From positions 3,658,001 through 3,722,000 of the forward strand of contig NZ_CP081942.1 of NCBI RefSeq assembly GCF_020386635.1: DNA of 64,000 bases. Reading direction: 5' to 3'. Source of the stretch: Pseudomonas sp. MM211. Lineage in GTDB: Bacteria > Pseudomonadota > Gammaproteobacteria > Pseudomonadales > Pseudomonadaceae. The translations under genes and the position numbers were made by a program. Positions 7,713 to 16,447 of the stretch are shown piece after piece. A model generated the notes under the pieces. It saw only the letters and a program-made list of their open reading frames with translations. It was not told the origin of the DNA and searched no databases. Position 1 is the stretch's first letter. Each line of letters begins with the position of its first letter.

Positions 7713-9983
7713 ATGCACACGCACAATGCCCCCGCCCCCATTCACCCATCCGGAGGTCGCCGACTGGTACTGGCCAGCGCCATTCTCCTGGCCCTGCAGG
7801 CACCGGAAAGTTTCGCAGCGCAAAGCGCCGAAGAGGCCACCGCCCTGCCCAAGCTCACCGTGACCGCCCAGAAGCGCGAGGAGCAGGCCCAGGATGTCGC
7901 CGTTGCCCTGACCCCACTGACCGGCAAGGATCTGGAAGAGCGCGGCATCACCAATATCAATCAGTTGCAGTATCAGGTTCCCAACCTGGAGATCGATCCC
8001 GCGTACGGCAGCAGCCAGACGCTATTTCGCATCCGCGGTATCGGCCTGCGTGACTACGCCAGCAACAACACCTCGACTGTCGGTGTTTACATCGACGAAG
8101 TGGCCTATCCGTTCCCGGTACAAAGCCAGGGGCTGCTCTTCGATCTCGACCGCGTAGAGGTGTTGCGTGGCCCACAGGGCACCCTCTACGGGCGCAACAG
8201 CACCGGCGGCGCGGTCAATTTCATCAGCCGCAGGCCTACCAAGGAGTTTGAGGGTGAGATCAAGGCAGGCTACGGCTCCAACAACCTCAGCACCCTGCAA
8301 GGTTTCGTTTCCGGGCCTGTTACCGACAATCTGCGCGGGCGCCTGGCCTTTTCCGGGGAAGACGGCGGCGCCTGGCAGAAGAGTCGCGATACCGGGCAGA
8401 AACTCGGTGACAAGGACATCAACGCCTTTCGCGGGCAACTGGAATGGGACGCCACCGATGACCTGCGCTTCAACCTCAACGTGCACCACGCGCAAGATAA
8501 ATCCGAAAGCCGTGGCGCCCGTGCCTATCAGGGCGTGATCCCGCATCCCACTCGCGGTGCCGGTTACGCGGCGATCCCTGCCGACAGCAAACACAACGCT
8601 ACCGGCTGGGGCCTGACGCCTGCGTTCGCGGCGCTCACCGGGCTCAAGGTCGGTGACAAACCTCATCGTGACAACGACAGCAATGGCCTGTCGCTGACCA
8701 CCAATTGGGATATCGACGATCACCTGTCGCTGACCAGTATCAGTGCCTACAACAGCTTCAAACGTCGCGAATACATCGACTGGGACGGCACGATCATTCC
8801 GCAGTCCGATGAATACTTCAAAACCGATATCGACGTGTTCTCTCAGGAACTGCGCCTGGCCTCGCAAGGCAACGAACTGTTCAACTGGGTGATCGGTGGC
8901 TACTACTCCAAGGAGAAACTCGACGAGCAGTTCTTCTCCGATTTCACCGCCAACCTCGGCTACGCCACCCTCACCCAGTACGGGCAGAATGCCGACAGCT
9001 ACAGCCTGTTTGGCCAGGGCAGCTATGCACTGACCGACACCCTGACGCTGGTCGCAGGGCTGCGCCAGGAGCATGAAAAACGCGAGTTGGAAGGCTTCTC
9101 CACGCAGCGCATCACCAACGGTGTTTACGCGAATCCATCGTTCAACAATGGCGACCGCTCGCTGAGCAGCGATGAAACCTCCGCCAAGCTGGCGCTGGAA
9201 TATCGCCCGGCCGACGGTCATCTGGTGTATGCCAGCATCAGCCAGGGCGTGAAATCCGGCGGTTTCACCGCCTACAACTCGACCTATGCGGAGCAAGTCG
9301 ATCCCTTCAAACCGGAAAAGTTGCTGGCCTATGAGATCGGTTTCAAGAGTGACCTGAGCCGCTCCCTGCGACTCAACGGCGCGCTGTTCTATTACGACTA
9401 TCGTGACCAGCAGTTCCAGTCTCAGGTTTATATCTCCCCCGAGATCGGCAACGTCGGGCGCCTGCTCAACATCCCCAAATCGGAACTCTGGGGTGCCGAG
9501 CTGGAGCTGCAATGGCAGCCGCTCCCTGGCCTGACCATCCGCCAGAACGCCGGTTACAAGGAAGGCCGCTACAAGGACTTCCAGGGACTCGACGTGACGG
9601 CCACCCGCGCCAATGGCTTCGCCTTCCCGGTCTACAACGACTTCTCCGGCGACAAGCTGACCAGCTTCCCGGAAACCAGCTACGGCGGCTCCTTGCGCTA
9701 CAGCCGTCCGGCAGCCGGTTTCGAGTGGACAGGCTTCTTTGACTACGCCTACCACGACACGCTGGTCAACGCCGACCCACTGCGCAGCACCAACCATTAC
9801 TGGCTGGCCAACGCACGCCTGTCGGTGGAACCGCAGGACGCGCAATGGGAGCTGGCCGTCTACGCCCGCAACCTGCTCAACGAAGAGTACGACCTCTACA
9901 AAGGCTCCTTCCTTTCCAACGCACAAATGGCCCACTCCGGTGACCCGAGGAGCTACGGCCTGGAAGCCACCTATCGCTTCTGA
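7713..9983 (+). CDS. TonB-dependent outer-membrane receptor
   Basis: A 756-residue gated beta-barrel that would import a scarce, large or iron-like ligand using TonB energy. The N-terminus has a signal peptide (LVLASAILLALQAPESFAA). A TonB-box-like LPKLTVTAQKRE follows, then the plug domain (LQYQVPNLEI, RGIGLRDYASN, DRVEVLRGPQGTLYGRNSTGG). The barrel ends in the outer-membrane signature with a terminal Phe (SYGLEATYRF). The start has AAGGAA six bases upstream; the longer in-frame extension contains the sigma-54 promoter. It resembles the second receptor at 11827 over the whole length. The surrounding monooxygenases suggest an organosulfur or related ligand; a siderophore cannot be excluded. 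Confidence 0.94.
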   Translation: MHTHNAPAPIHPSGGRRLVLASAILLALQAPESFAAQSAEEATALPKLTVTAQKREEQAQDVAVALTPLTGKDLEERGITNINQLQYQVPNLEIDPAYGSSQTLFRIRGIGLRDYASNNTSTVGVYIDEVAYPFPVQSQGLLFDLDRVEVLRGPQGTLYGRNSTGGAVNFISRRPTKEFEGEIKAGYGSNNLSTLQGFVSGPVTDNLRGRLAFSGEDGGAWQKSRDTGQKLGDKDINAFRGQLEWDATDDLRFNLNVHHAQDKSESRGARAYQGVIPHPTRGAGYAAIPADSKHNATGWGLTPAFAALTGLKVGDKPHRDNDSNGLSLTTNWDIDDHLSLTSISAYNSFKRREYIDWDGTIIPQSDEYFKTDIDVFSQELRLASQGNELFNWVIGGYYSKEKLDEQFFSDFTANLGYATLTQYGQNADSYSLFGQGSYALTDTLTLVAGLRQEHEKRELEGFSTQRITNGVYANPSFNNGDRSLSSDETSAKLALEYRPADGHLVYASISQGVKSGGFTAYNSTYAEQVDPFKPEKLLAYEIGFKSDLSRSLRLNGALFYYDYRDQQFQSQVYISPEIGNVGRLLNIPKSELWGAELELQWQPLPGLTIRQNAGYKEGRYKDFQGLDVTATRANGFAFPVYNDFSGDKLTSFPETSYGGSLRYSRPAAGFEWTGFFDYAYHDTLVNADPLRSTNHYWLANARLSVEPQDAQWELAVYARNLLNEEYDLYKGSFLSNAQMAHSGDPRSYGLEATYRF

Positions 9984-10007
9984 GCCCGCACGACAAAGCC
10001 TCATAAC

Positions 10008-10028
10008 GCCCGCGGGTACTCCGCGGGC
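10008..10028 (+). terminator. GC-rich hairpin between receptor and phosphoesterase genes
   Basis: A perfect 8-bp stem GCCCGCGG/CCGCGGGC with a five-base loop, no T tract. It could protect the receptor mRNA or reduce expression of the next gene; a full intrinsic terminator is not shown. Confidence 0.4.
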
Positions 10029-10047
10029 CATCCGGATAGCACATCTC

Positions 10048-11625
10048 ATGACCGACAATTCCATCAGCAGGCGTAGTGCATTGCGTTTGCTTGCCGGGGC
10101 AGCGGCTACGCCCTGGCTGCTGCGTTATGGCCAGGCGCTGGCCAATCTGGAAACACCCTTCACGCTTGGCGTAGCCAGTGGCGACCCCTGGTCGGACGGC
10201 TTCGTGATCTGGACACGGCTGGCTAGCGCACCGCTCTACCCTGGCAGCGAAGAACGTCTGCCGGCCAGCGTGCCGGTGGGTTGGGAGGTCGCCGAGGACG
10301 CTGGCTTTCAGCGCATAGTCCAACGCGGCTACAGCGCCGCCCTGCGCCTGCGCGGCCATGCCGTGCATGTGGAGTTGCGTGGCCTGCAACCGGGCCGGGA
10401 ATACTGGTATCGCTTCAGCGCTCTGGGCGAACGCAGCCCCGAGGGCCGCGCGCTTACCCTGCCTGCGCCCGGCTCGCACGCCGAGCGACTGCGCCTGGCA
10501 GTTGCCTCCTGCGCCAACTGGGAACGCGGCTACTTCAGCGCCTACCGGCACATGGCCGAGGAACGTCCGGATCTGGTGCTGTTCCTGGGCGACTACATCT
10601 ACGAATACAGCATGCCCCTCGATACCCCCGGGCTGGCACGCCACTACCACGCAGCGGAGGCCACCGATCTGGCCGGCTACCGCTATCGCTATGCGCTGCA
10701 CCACAGCGACCCTGATCTGCAGGCGCTGCACGCGGCAGCTCCGTGTATGGCGACTTGGGACGACCACGAGGTGCAGGACGACTACTCCAGCGAATACTCG
10801 AAAGATCCCAGGCTTGGCCGAACCGCGTTCCTGCGCCGGCGCGCAGCCGCCTACCAAGCCTTTCTGGAAAACCTGCCACTGCGCCAGGTACCGTTCGACC
10901 GTAATGGCAACCCGCTCATCTACCGCAGTTTCGCCTACGGAAATCTGGCGACCATTCCACTGCTTGATGGCCGCCAATATCGCTCCCGGCAGCCCTGCTA
11001 CCAGGCACCGAACTATGGCAAGGGGCACGTGGAAGGGATCAGTTGCGTCGACCTGAAAGATCCTCGTCGCACCCTGCTCGGCTTCGAGCAGGAGCGCTGG
11101 CTGCGTGAGCGACTCACGCGCAGTGACAGCTCATGGAACCTGATCGCGCAGAACCTGCTAGTCGCACCGCTGCGCATCGACCGGCCAGGGCAGGACGAAG
11201 AACGCTACTGGAGCGACAGCTGGGACGGCTACCAGGCCGCACGCCTGCGTCTGCTGGAAAGCGTGCAACAAAGCCGCGTTAGCAACCCGGTGATTCTCAG
11301 CGGCGACTACCACTCGTTCTGGGCCAACCACCTGCATCTCAACCCGGAGGATCCGAGCTCACCGCTGGTAGCCGCGGAGTTCGTCGGCACCTCGATCACC
11401 TCGAACGGCCCAAGCTACGAGTCGATACAAGGCATTCTCCCGGACAACCCGCAGATTCGCTTCTATGACAGCCGCTCGCGTGGCTACCTGTCGCTCGACC
11501 TGCAGCACGGGCGTCTCGACGTTCGTATGCAAGCCATCTCGGAGCGCCTCGACCCGCACGCCAAACTGGCAACGCTCAAGCACTTCGTGGTGGAAAAAGG
11601 TAGCCCACAGCTACAACACGCCTGA
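10048..11625 (+). CDS. Tat-exported PhoD-like phosphodiesterase/alkaline phosphatase
   Basis: A 525-residue PhoD-family metallophosphoesterase. The N-terminus SISRRSALRLLAGAAATPWLL is a twin-arginine signal, so it is exported folded. PhoD_N (ASGDPWSDGFVIWTRL) precedes the catalytic domain with metal-ligand motifs FLGDYIYEYS, TWDDHEVQDDYSSE, LLDGRQYRSR and, near the C-terminus, SGDYHSFWAN. These are intact, so it should be an active phosphodi- or monoesterase, normally Ca/Fe-dependent. The ATG at 10048 is chosen because the Tat signal begins immediately after it; the ribosome site (GGAT) is weak. It lies 64 bp downstream of a TonB receptor, so it may share its sigma-54 promoter. Why a phosphoesterase accompanies sulfur genes is not clear; removal of phosphate or sulfate-like esters from a substrate is one idea. 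Confidence 0.9.
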   Translation: MTDNSISRRSALRLLAGAAATPWLLRYGQALANLETPFTLGVASGDPWSDGFVIWTRLASAPLYPGSEERLPASVPVGWEVAEDAGFQRIVQRGYSAALRLRGHAVHVELRGLQPGREYWYRFSALGERSPEGRALTLPAPGSHAERLRLAVASCANWERGYFSAYRHMAEERPDLVLFLGDYIYEYSMPLDTPGLARHYHAAEATDLAGYRYRYALHHSDPDLQALHAAAPCMATWDDHEVQDDYSSEYSKDPRLGRTAFLRRRAAAYQAFLENLPLRQVPFDRNGNPLIYRSFAYGNLATIPLLDGRQYRSRQPCYQAPNYGKGHVEGISCVDLKDPRRTLLGFEQERWLRERLTRSDSSWNLIAQNLLVAPLRIDRPGQDEERYWSDSWDGYQAARLRLLESVQQSRVSNPVILSGDYHSFWANHLHLNPEDPSSPLVAAEFVGTSITSNGPSYESIQGILPDNPQIRFYDSRSRGYLSLDLQHGRLDVRMQAISERLDPHAKLATLKHFVVEKGSPQLQHA

Positions 11626-11660
11626 ACGCTGCTGTGCGCTTCTCAACAGCCTGCATGGCG

Positions 11661-11682
11661 GGCTGCTTAAAAATCAGCAAAG
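11661..11682. promoter_or_regulatory. Dyad GGCTGCTT-N6-CAGCAAAG, candidate activator site, copy 3
   Basis: Left arm matches the other copies at seven of eight bases and the right arm at its first five, with the same six-base spacer. It lies 49 bp upstream of the -24 element at 11731, with an A/T-rich stretch between that could bend. Confidence 0.45.
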
Positions 11683-11730
11683 GCCAACGAGATAAACAAT
11701 AAAAGCATTTAAAAACAGCCACTTAATAAA

Positions 11731-11746
11731 TGGCATAGCTATTGCT
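11731..11746 (+). promoter_or_regulatory. Sigma-54 promoter for the second TonB receptor / monooxygenase operon
   Basis: TGGCATA-GCTA-TTGCT, two mismatches to the consensus, correct GG-N10-GC spacing. Expected start near 11757, 70 nt before the ATG at 11827. Confidence 0.7.
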
Positions 11747-11826
11747 AAACCTGCTGTAACCCAGCTACGCCACACCCGGACGCGCCAGGGAGCTGACCCA
11801 CCAGTTCGCCAAGGAGCGTTCCCATC

Positions 11827-14145
11827 ATGTCGACACCCTTCAAGTCCCAGCCAAAGCCCCTGGCATTGGCCATCGTTCTCGCCAGCGCCGGGGTCTTCAT
11901 GGCCCCCGCCGGTGCACAAACCGTGCCGCAAACCCAGGAGCAGTTGGAGAATCGCGCTGCACAGCCGGGAGCGGCCCTACCTGGAGCGGCCCTACCTAAA
12001 ATCGTGGTCACCGCACAACGCCGCCAGGAGGCTGCTCAGGATATCGGCGCTGCGATTTCGGTAATCGGCGGCGAAGCGCTCAAGGAAAAAGGCGTCAGCA
12101 CGGTCAACGACCTGCAGCACGCCACACCCAGCCTTGAGATCGAACCGGCATTCGGCAGTGGCCAACCGCAGTTCCGTCTGCGCGGCATTGGCTTTATCGA
12201 TTACACCTCGAACAACTCGTCCAGCGTTGGCGTCAGCGTCGACGACGTCTCCTTCGCCCTGCCCATTCAAACCCAGGGCGTGCTGTTCGATATCGACCGG
12301 GTGGAAGTACTGCGCGGCCCGCAAGGCACCCTGTACGGACGCAACACCACTGGTGGCACGGTTAACTTCATCACCAATCGGCCGACCCGCGAGCTCGAAG
12401 CGGGCATCAGTTCCGAATACGGCTCCTACAACGCCTGGACCACCGAAGGCTTCGTTTCCGGCTCGCTGGCCGACAACCTGCGCGGACGTCTGTCGTTCAT
12501 CAGGGATGATGGCGGTGCCTGGCAGAAGAATCGTGAAACCGGGCAATCGCTGGGCGACAAGGACAAACTCGCCGTCCGCGGCCAGCTGGAATGGGACATC
12601 ACCGATAATTTCGACGCCCACCTGACCCTGCAGCACTCCTACGACAAATCAGAAAGCCAGGGGCTGCGTCTGTTCGAAGACTACAACCAGCCCGGCCGCT
12701 CCATCAGTGCCGACAGCAACCGCCGCCACACTGGCTGGAGCCTGCGCCCGGAGTTCGCCGCTGCAGCCGGCGTATCGGGCGGCGCCAAGCCGCATGTCGA
12801 CAACACCAACGACACCGCCAGCCTGGCACTCAACTGGCACCTGGACGGCAACCTGGTGCTGACCAGCATCAGCGCTTACAACGAACTGCGTCGCCGTGAG
12901 CTGGGTGACTGGGATGCCACCAGCAACGCCGACTCCGACGAATACTTCGATGACCGGGTCAGCAGCTTCACCCAGGAATTGCGCCTGGGCTCGGATGAAA
13001 AGCAGCGCCTGAATTGGGTCACCGGCCTGTATTACTCGCAGGATCGGCTCAACGAGAAATTCCATTCGGACTTCAGTGATCGCCTCACCACGCCTGTGCG
13101 CCCAGGCTTCCCGTTCGCCACGCGCACCAGCTACGTGCAGAAGGTCAAAACGGTTGGCGTATTCGGTCAGTTCGACTACGCCATTACCGAGCGGTTGAAG
13201 GGCATCATCGGTCTGCGCCAGGAGTACGAAGAACGCAGCCTGGATAACTACTTCTCGGGTTTCATCGACGGGGTTCAGTTCAATGGCACCAACGTCAATC
13301 CATTCCCGCAGCACACCTCGTTCTCCAACAACGGCACCTCTGGGAAAGTCGCCCTGGAGTACCAGCTGTCACCTGCCAGCCTGATTTACGCCAGCTTCAG
13401 CCGTGGCTACAAGTCCGGTGGTTACACCGCGCACAACAGCGGCAACGTGCTGGCCCTGGAGGCCTTCAAGCCTGAAGCGGTGAACGCCTTCGAAGTCGGT
13501 TTCAAGAGCGACCTGACCGACTCCCTGCGCCTCAACGGCGCGCTGTTCTACTACGGCTATCAGGATCAGCAGGTGCTCTCGACCGTGTGGAGCCAGCAAT
13601 CCAGCTCGCTGGTCGGCAGCTTCGTCAACGCGCCGCGCTCGCGCATCGTCGGCGGCGAGCTGGAGCTACTCTGGCAGCCGATCCATGGCCTGGAAATCCA
13701 GCAGTACGTTGGCTACAAGGAAGGCAAGTACACCGATGACTTCCTGGCGGTCAACGGCACTGCCACCGTGGCTGCTGGTGGTGAGGTCTACAACAACTAC
13801 AAGGGCGAGCAACTGAGTTTCCCGAAACTCAGCTACGGCGGCTCCATCGCCTACACCTGGCCGGTGGCCGAATTCGACGTACGCGCCGAAACCAACTTCA
13901 GCTACCGCGACGAGTACAAGCAGTTGCTGCTGCTCGGCCCCAATTACACCCTCGACCCTTACTGGCTGGTCAACGCCAACCTCACGGTATCGCCGCGTAA
14001 TGGCAACTGGAGCGCCGGCGTATGGGCGCGCAACCTGCTCGACAAGGAATACGACCTGACCCGCAACTTCTTCCTGCCCGGTACCAGCGTTGCAGCTGCC
14101 GGCGAGCCGCGCAGCGTTGGCGTGCGCGTGTCTTACAACTACTAA
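11827..14145 (+). CDS. TonB-dependent outer-membrane receptor, first gene of the monooxygenase operon
   Basis: A 772-residue TonB receptor paralogous to the one at 7713. Signal peptide (LALAIVLASAGVFMAPAGA), a TonB-box-like LPKIVVTAQRRQ, plug with RGIGFIDYTSNNSSSVGV and DRVEVLRGPQGTLYGRNTTGG, and a barrel ending SVGVRVSYNY with terminal Tyr. Between signal and TonB box, PGAALPGAALP comes from a 15-bp tandem duplication near 11970-11999. An AAGGAG lies ten bases before the start. The next gene begins 11 bp after the stop, so receptor and LLM monooxygenases are co-transcribed from the sigma-54 promoter at 11731. That linkage is the best evidence that the ligand is the monooxygenases' substrate. 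Confidence 0.95.
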   Translation: MSTPFKSQPKPLALAIVLASAGVFMAPAGAQTVPQTQEQLENRAAQPGAALPGAALPKIVVTAQRRQEAAQDIGAAISVIGGEALKEKGVSTVNDLQHATPSLEIEPAFGSGQPQFRLRGIGFIDYTSNNSSSVGVSVDDVSFALPIQTQGVLFDIDRVEVLRGPQGTLYGRNTTGGTVNFITNRPTRELEAGISSEYGSYNAWTTEGFVSGSLADNLRGRLSFIRDDGGAWQKNRETGQSLGDKDKLAVRGQLEWDITDNFDAHLTLQHSYDKSESQGLRLFEDYNQPGRSISADSNRRHTGWSLRPEFAAAAGVSGGAKPHVDNTNDTASLALNWHLDGNLVLTSISAYNELRRRELGDWDATSNADSDEYFDDRVSSFTQELRLGSDEKQRLNWVTGLYYSQDRLNEKFHSDFSDRLTTPVRPGFPFATRTSYVQKVKTVGVFGQFDYAITERLKGIIGLRQEYEERSLDNYFSGFIDGVQFNGTNVNPFPQHTSFSNNGTSGKVALEYQLSPASLIYASFSRGYKSGGYTAHNSGNVLALEAFKPEAVNAFEVGFKSDLTDSLRLNGALFYYGYQDQQVLSTVWSQQSSSLVGSFVNAPRSRIVGGELELLWQPIHGLEIQQYVGYKEGKYTDDFLAVNGTATVAAGGEVYNNYKGEQLSFPKLSYGGSIAYTWPVAEFDVRAETNFSYRDEYKQLLLLGPNYTLDPYWLVNANLTVSPRNGNWSAGVWARNLLDKEYDLTRNFFLPGTSVAAAGEPRSVGVRVSYNY

Positions 14146-14156
14146 GGGGTATCGGC

Positions 14157-15497
14157 ATGTCACGACGTACCGACCAGCTGCACCTCGGCGCCTTTCTTGC
14201 CAACAGCGGGCACCATGTGGCCGCCTGGCGTCACCCACTGGCCCAGGCGGACGCCAGCCAGGACTTCGAGCACTTCAAGCGCATCGCCCAACTGGCCGAG
14301 CGCGGCAAGTTCGATGCCCTGTTCATCGCCGATGTCGTGGCGCTCTGGGGGCATCACATCGATGCGCTGAGCCGCACTGCTCGCGGCGAGCATTTCGAAC
14401 CACTGACCCTGCTTTCCGCCCTGGCGGCAGTCACCGAGCGTATCGGGCTGATCGCCACGGCGACCACGACGTACAACGAGCCGTACCATATCGCCCGCAA
14501 GTTCGCCTCGCTGGATCACCTGTCCAAGGGCCGCGCCGGCTGGAACCTGGTGACCTCGGTAGTCTCCGACGAGGCCTGGAATTTCGGTCGGGAAACCCAC
14601 GTCGAGCACGCTGATCGCTACGGGCGGGCCGAGGAGTTCCACGACGTGGTCAAGGGGCTCTGGGACAGCTGGGACGACGATGCCTTCCTACGCGACAAGG
14701 ACAGTGGCGTGTATTTCGACCCGGACAAACTGCACGTGCTCGGCCACAAGGGCGAGCATTTTTCGGTACGCGGCCCGCTCAATGTGTCTCGCCCGCCCCA
14801 GGGCCATCCGGTACTGGTACAGGCCGGTGCTTCCAAGGATGGTCGCCGGCTGGCGGCCCGTGTGGCCGAAGCGATATTCGTTGCCCACCATGATGTCGAG
14901 GCCGGCAAAACCTTTTACCGCGAGATCAAGGAGCAAGCCGCCGAATTCGGCCGCGGGCCGGACGAGATCAAGATTCTGCCCGGTATCACCCCCTTCGTCG
15001 GCCGTACTCGTGAAGAGGCGCAGGCGCAGTTCGACGAATTGCAGGCGCTGGTCGATCCCGTGGTCGGTCTGCGCCTGCTGGCCGATACCCTGGGTGATGA
15101 TATCGACCTGTCCGGCTATGACCTCGATGGCCCGCTGCCGGACACTCCTGCGGGTCAGCGTGGTAGCCGCCGGGACAATGTCATTGCGCTGGCGCGCCGG
15201 GAGAACCTGACTATTCGCCAGCTCTACCTGCGTCTCGCCGATGCCAACCCAGCCATTGGCACTGCCGAAGATATCGCCGACATCTTCGAACACTGGTTCC
15301 AGTCCCGTGCCTGCGACGGCTTCAACGTGTACTTCCCGGTATTCCCCAGCTCCCTGGAAAACTTCGTGGAACTGGTCATCCCCGAGTTGCAGCGTCGCGG
15401 GCTGTTTCGCACTGAGTACAGCGGCACCACCCTGCGCGAGCACCTGGGCCTCAAGCGTCCCGCGAACCGTTTCAGCAAGCAGAAGGTCGGCGCATGA
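14157..15497 (+). CDS. FMNH2-dependent LLM-class monooxygenase (NtaA/SnaA/DszA family)
   Basis: A 446-residue flavin-dependent monooxygenase of the nitrilotriacetate/dibenzothiophene-sulfone monooxygenase family; such enzymes use reduced FMN supplied by a separate reductase to oxidise and cleave C-S or C-N bonds. Family features are HLGAFLANSGHHVAAWRHP at the start, KRIAQLAERGKFDALFIAD, the flavin-region phrase ATTTYNEPYHIARKFASLD, GRAGWNLVTSVVSDEAWNFG and HPVLVQAGASKDGR. AAGGGG lies seven bases upstream. The stop overlaps the next start by ATGA. This is the only member of the long NtaA branch here; the other four LLM genes belong to shorter branches. The substrate is unknown. Confidence 0.9.
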   Translation: MSRRTDQLHLGAFLANSGHHVAAWRHPLAQADASQDFEHFKRIAQLAERGKFDALFIADVVALWGHHIDALSRTARGEHFEPLTLLSALAAVTERIGLIATATTTYNEPYHIARKFASLDHLSKGRAGWNLVTSVVSDEAWNFGRETHVEHADRYGRAEEFHDVVKGLWDSWDDDAFLRDKDSGVYFDPDKLHVLGHKGEHFSVRGPLNVSRPPQGHPVLVQAGASKDGRRLAARVAEAIFVAHHDVEAGKTFYREIKEQAAEFGRGPDEIKILPGITPFVGRTREEAQAQFDELQALVDPVVGLRLLADTLGDDIDLSGYDLDGPLPDTPAGQRGSRRDNVIALARRENLTIRQLYLRLADANPAIGTAEDIADIFEHWFQSRACDGFNVYFPVFPSSLENFVELVIPELQRRGLFRTEYSGTTLREHLGLKRPANRFSKQKVGA

Positions 15498-16447
15498 CGC
15501 TCACTACTTCTTGGCGCCTGGCGGGCGCCCTGACGCTGGCCTTAGTGGCCACGCCAGCCAGCGCGCTGAACATCCTGCTCAGCAATGACGATGGCTACGA
15601 TCACCCCAACCTGAGAGCCGTGTACGAAGTGCTCAAGGAACGTGGGCATACGGTGAAAATCAGCGCGCCGTATCGGGAGCAAAGCGCCCGTGGCGGCGCT
15701 TTCTTCTATGGTCGCGAAATCAGTATCGGTCGCGACCAGAATCCGGCCTACCCCGACAGCTACTACCTGACCACCTGGGAAGACGGTCGCTGCGAAAGCC
15801 CAGCGTGTGCGGGCAAAGACGTACGCATCGAAATCAGCGGCACACCAGTGATGGCCGTTCTGCTGGGCCTGGAAAAGATCCTGCCGAAGCCCGATCTGGT
15901 CATCGTCGGCCCCAATCCGGGCAATAACCTCGGCCCCCTGAACAACATCTCGGGCACCTTCAACGCAGCGGCTACGGCACTACAGAAAGGCGTGTCGAGC
16001 ATTGCCGTGAGTGTCGACCTCAAGGAGAAGGACACGGCCCGCGTCGCGGAAATCGTCGCCCGCCTGGTCGATACCCTGGAACGCAGCCGCACACCGGGCT
16101 CAGAGCTGCTGCCGCCAGCCACTGGCCTGAACGTCAACCTGCCACCCGTGAACGCCATCCAGGGCATCCAGCTGACCCGTATCGGCAGCAAGGTGCCCTT
16201 CGACATCGTTTATACCGACGACCTCGCGCCTCTGTTCAAAGCCCAGGCCGGCAAAGCCGGGATCAGTTTCGCGGCCGCAACGCCGCCTACCGAGGCTCAG
16301 CAAGAGGACGAAGCCGTGTGGTTGGCCAAGGGCTATATCACCATCAGCCCGTTTACCGGTTTGCCCGGCGAGACCGCACAACCAACTGCCTCGAAAGCGC
16401 TGCTCGGTCTACCTCTGCAAACTGCCAAGGAGACCCGGCAGCCATGA
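15494..16447 (+). CDS. Exported SurE-family nucleotidase/phosphatase
   Basis: A 317-residue SurE-like protein. Cytoplasmic SurE dephosphorylates nucleotides. Here a Sec signal (SWRLAGALTLALVATPASA) precedes the catalytic start LNILLSNDDGYDHPNLRAV, so the mature enzyme should be periplasmic. The acidic pair in NDDG is present and the SGT of the active-site loop is kept, but the usual SGIN-x-GxNxG is changed to VGPNPGNNLG followed by LNNISGT. Start and stop both overlap neighbouring monooxygenase genes by four bases, so it is an integral operon member rather than the housekeeping surE next to pcm. A role acting on the imported substrate in the periplasm is inference. Confidence 0.85.
   Translation: MTLTTSWRLAGALTLALVATPASALNILLSNDDGYDHPNLRAVYEVLKERGHTVKISAPYREQSARGGAFFYGREISIGRDQNPAYPDSYYLTTWEDGRCESPACAGKDVRIEISGTPVMAVLLGLEKILPKPDLVIVGPNPGNNLGPLNNISGTFNAAATALQKGVSSIAVSVDLKEKDTARVAEIVARLVDTLERSRTPGSELLPPATGLNVNLPPVNAIQGIQLTRIGSKVPFDIVYTDDLAPLFKAQAGKAGISFAAATPPTEAQQEDEAVWLAKGYITISPFTGLPGETAQPTASKALLGLPLQTAKETRQP

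Noticed and set aside
8022..10064. 680-codon frame antisense to the first TonB receptor
   Set aside because: Same reason: a GC-rich antisense shadow of an obviously real gene.
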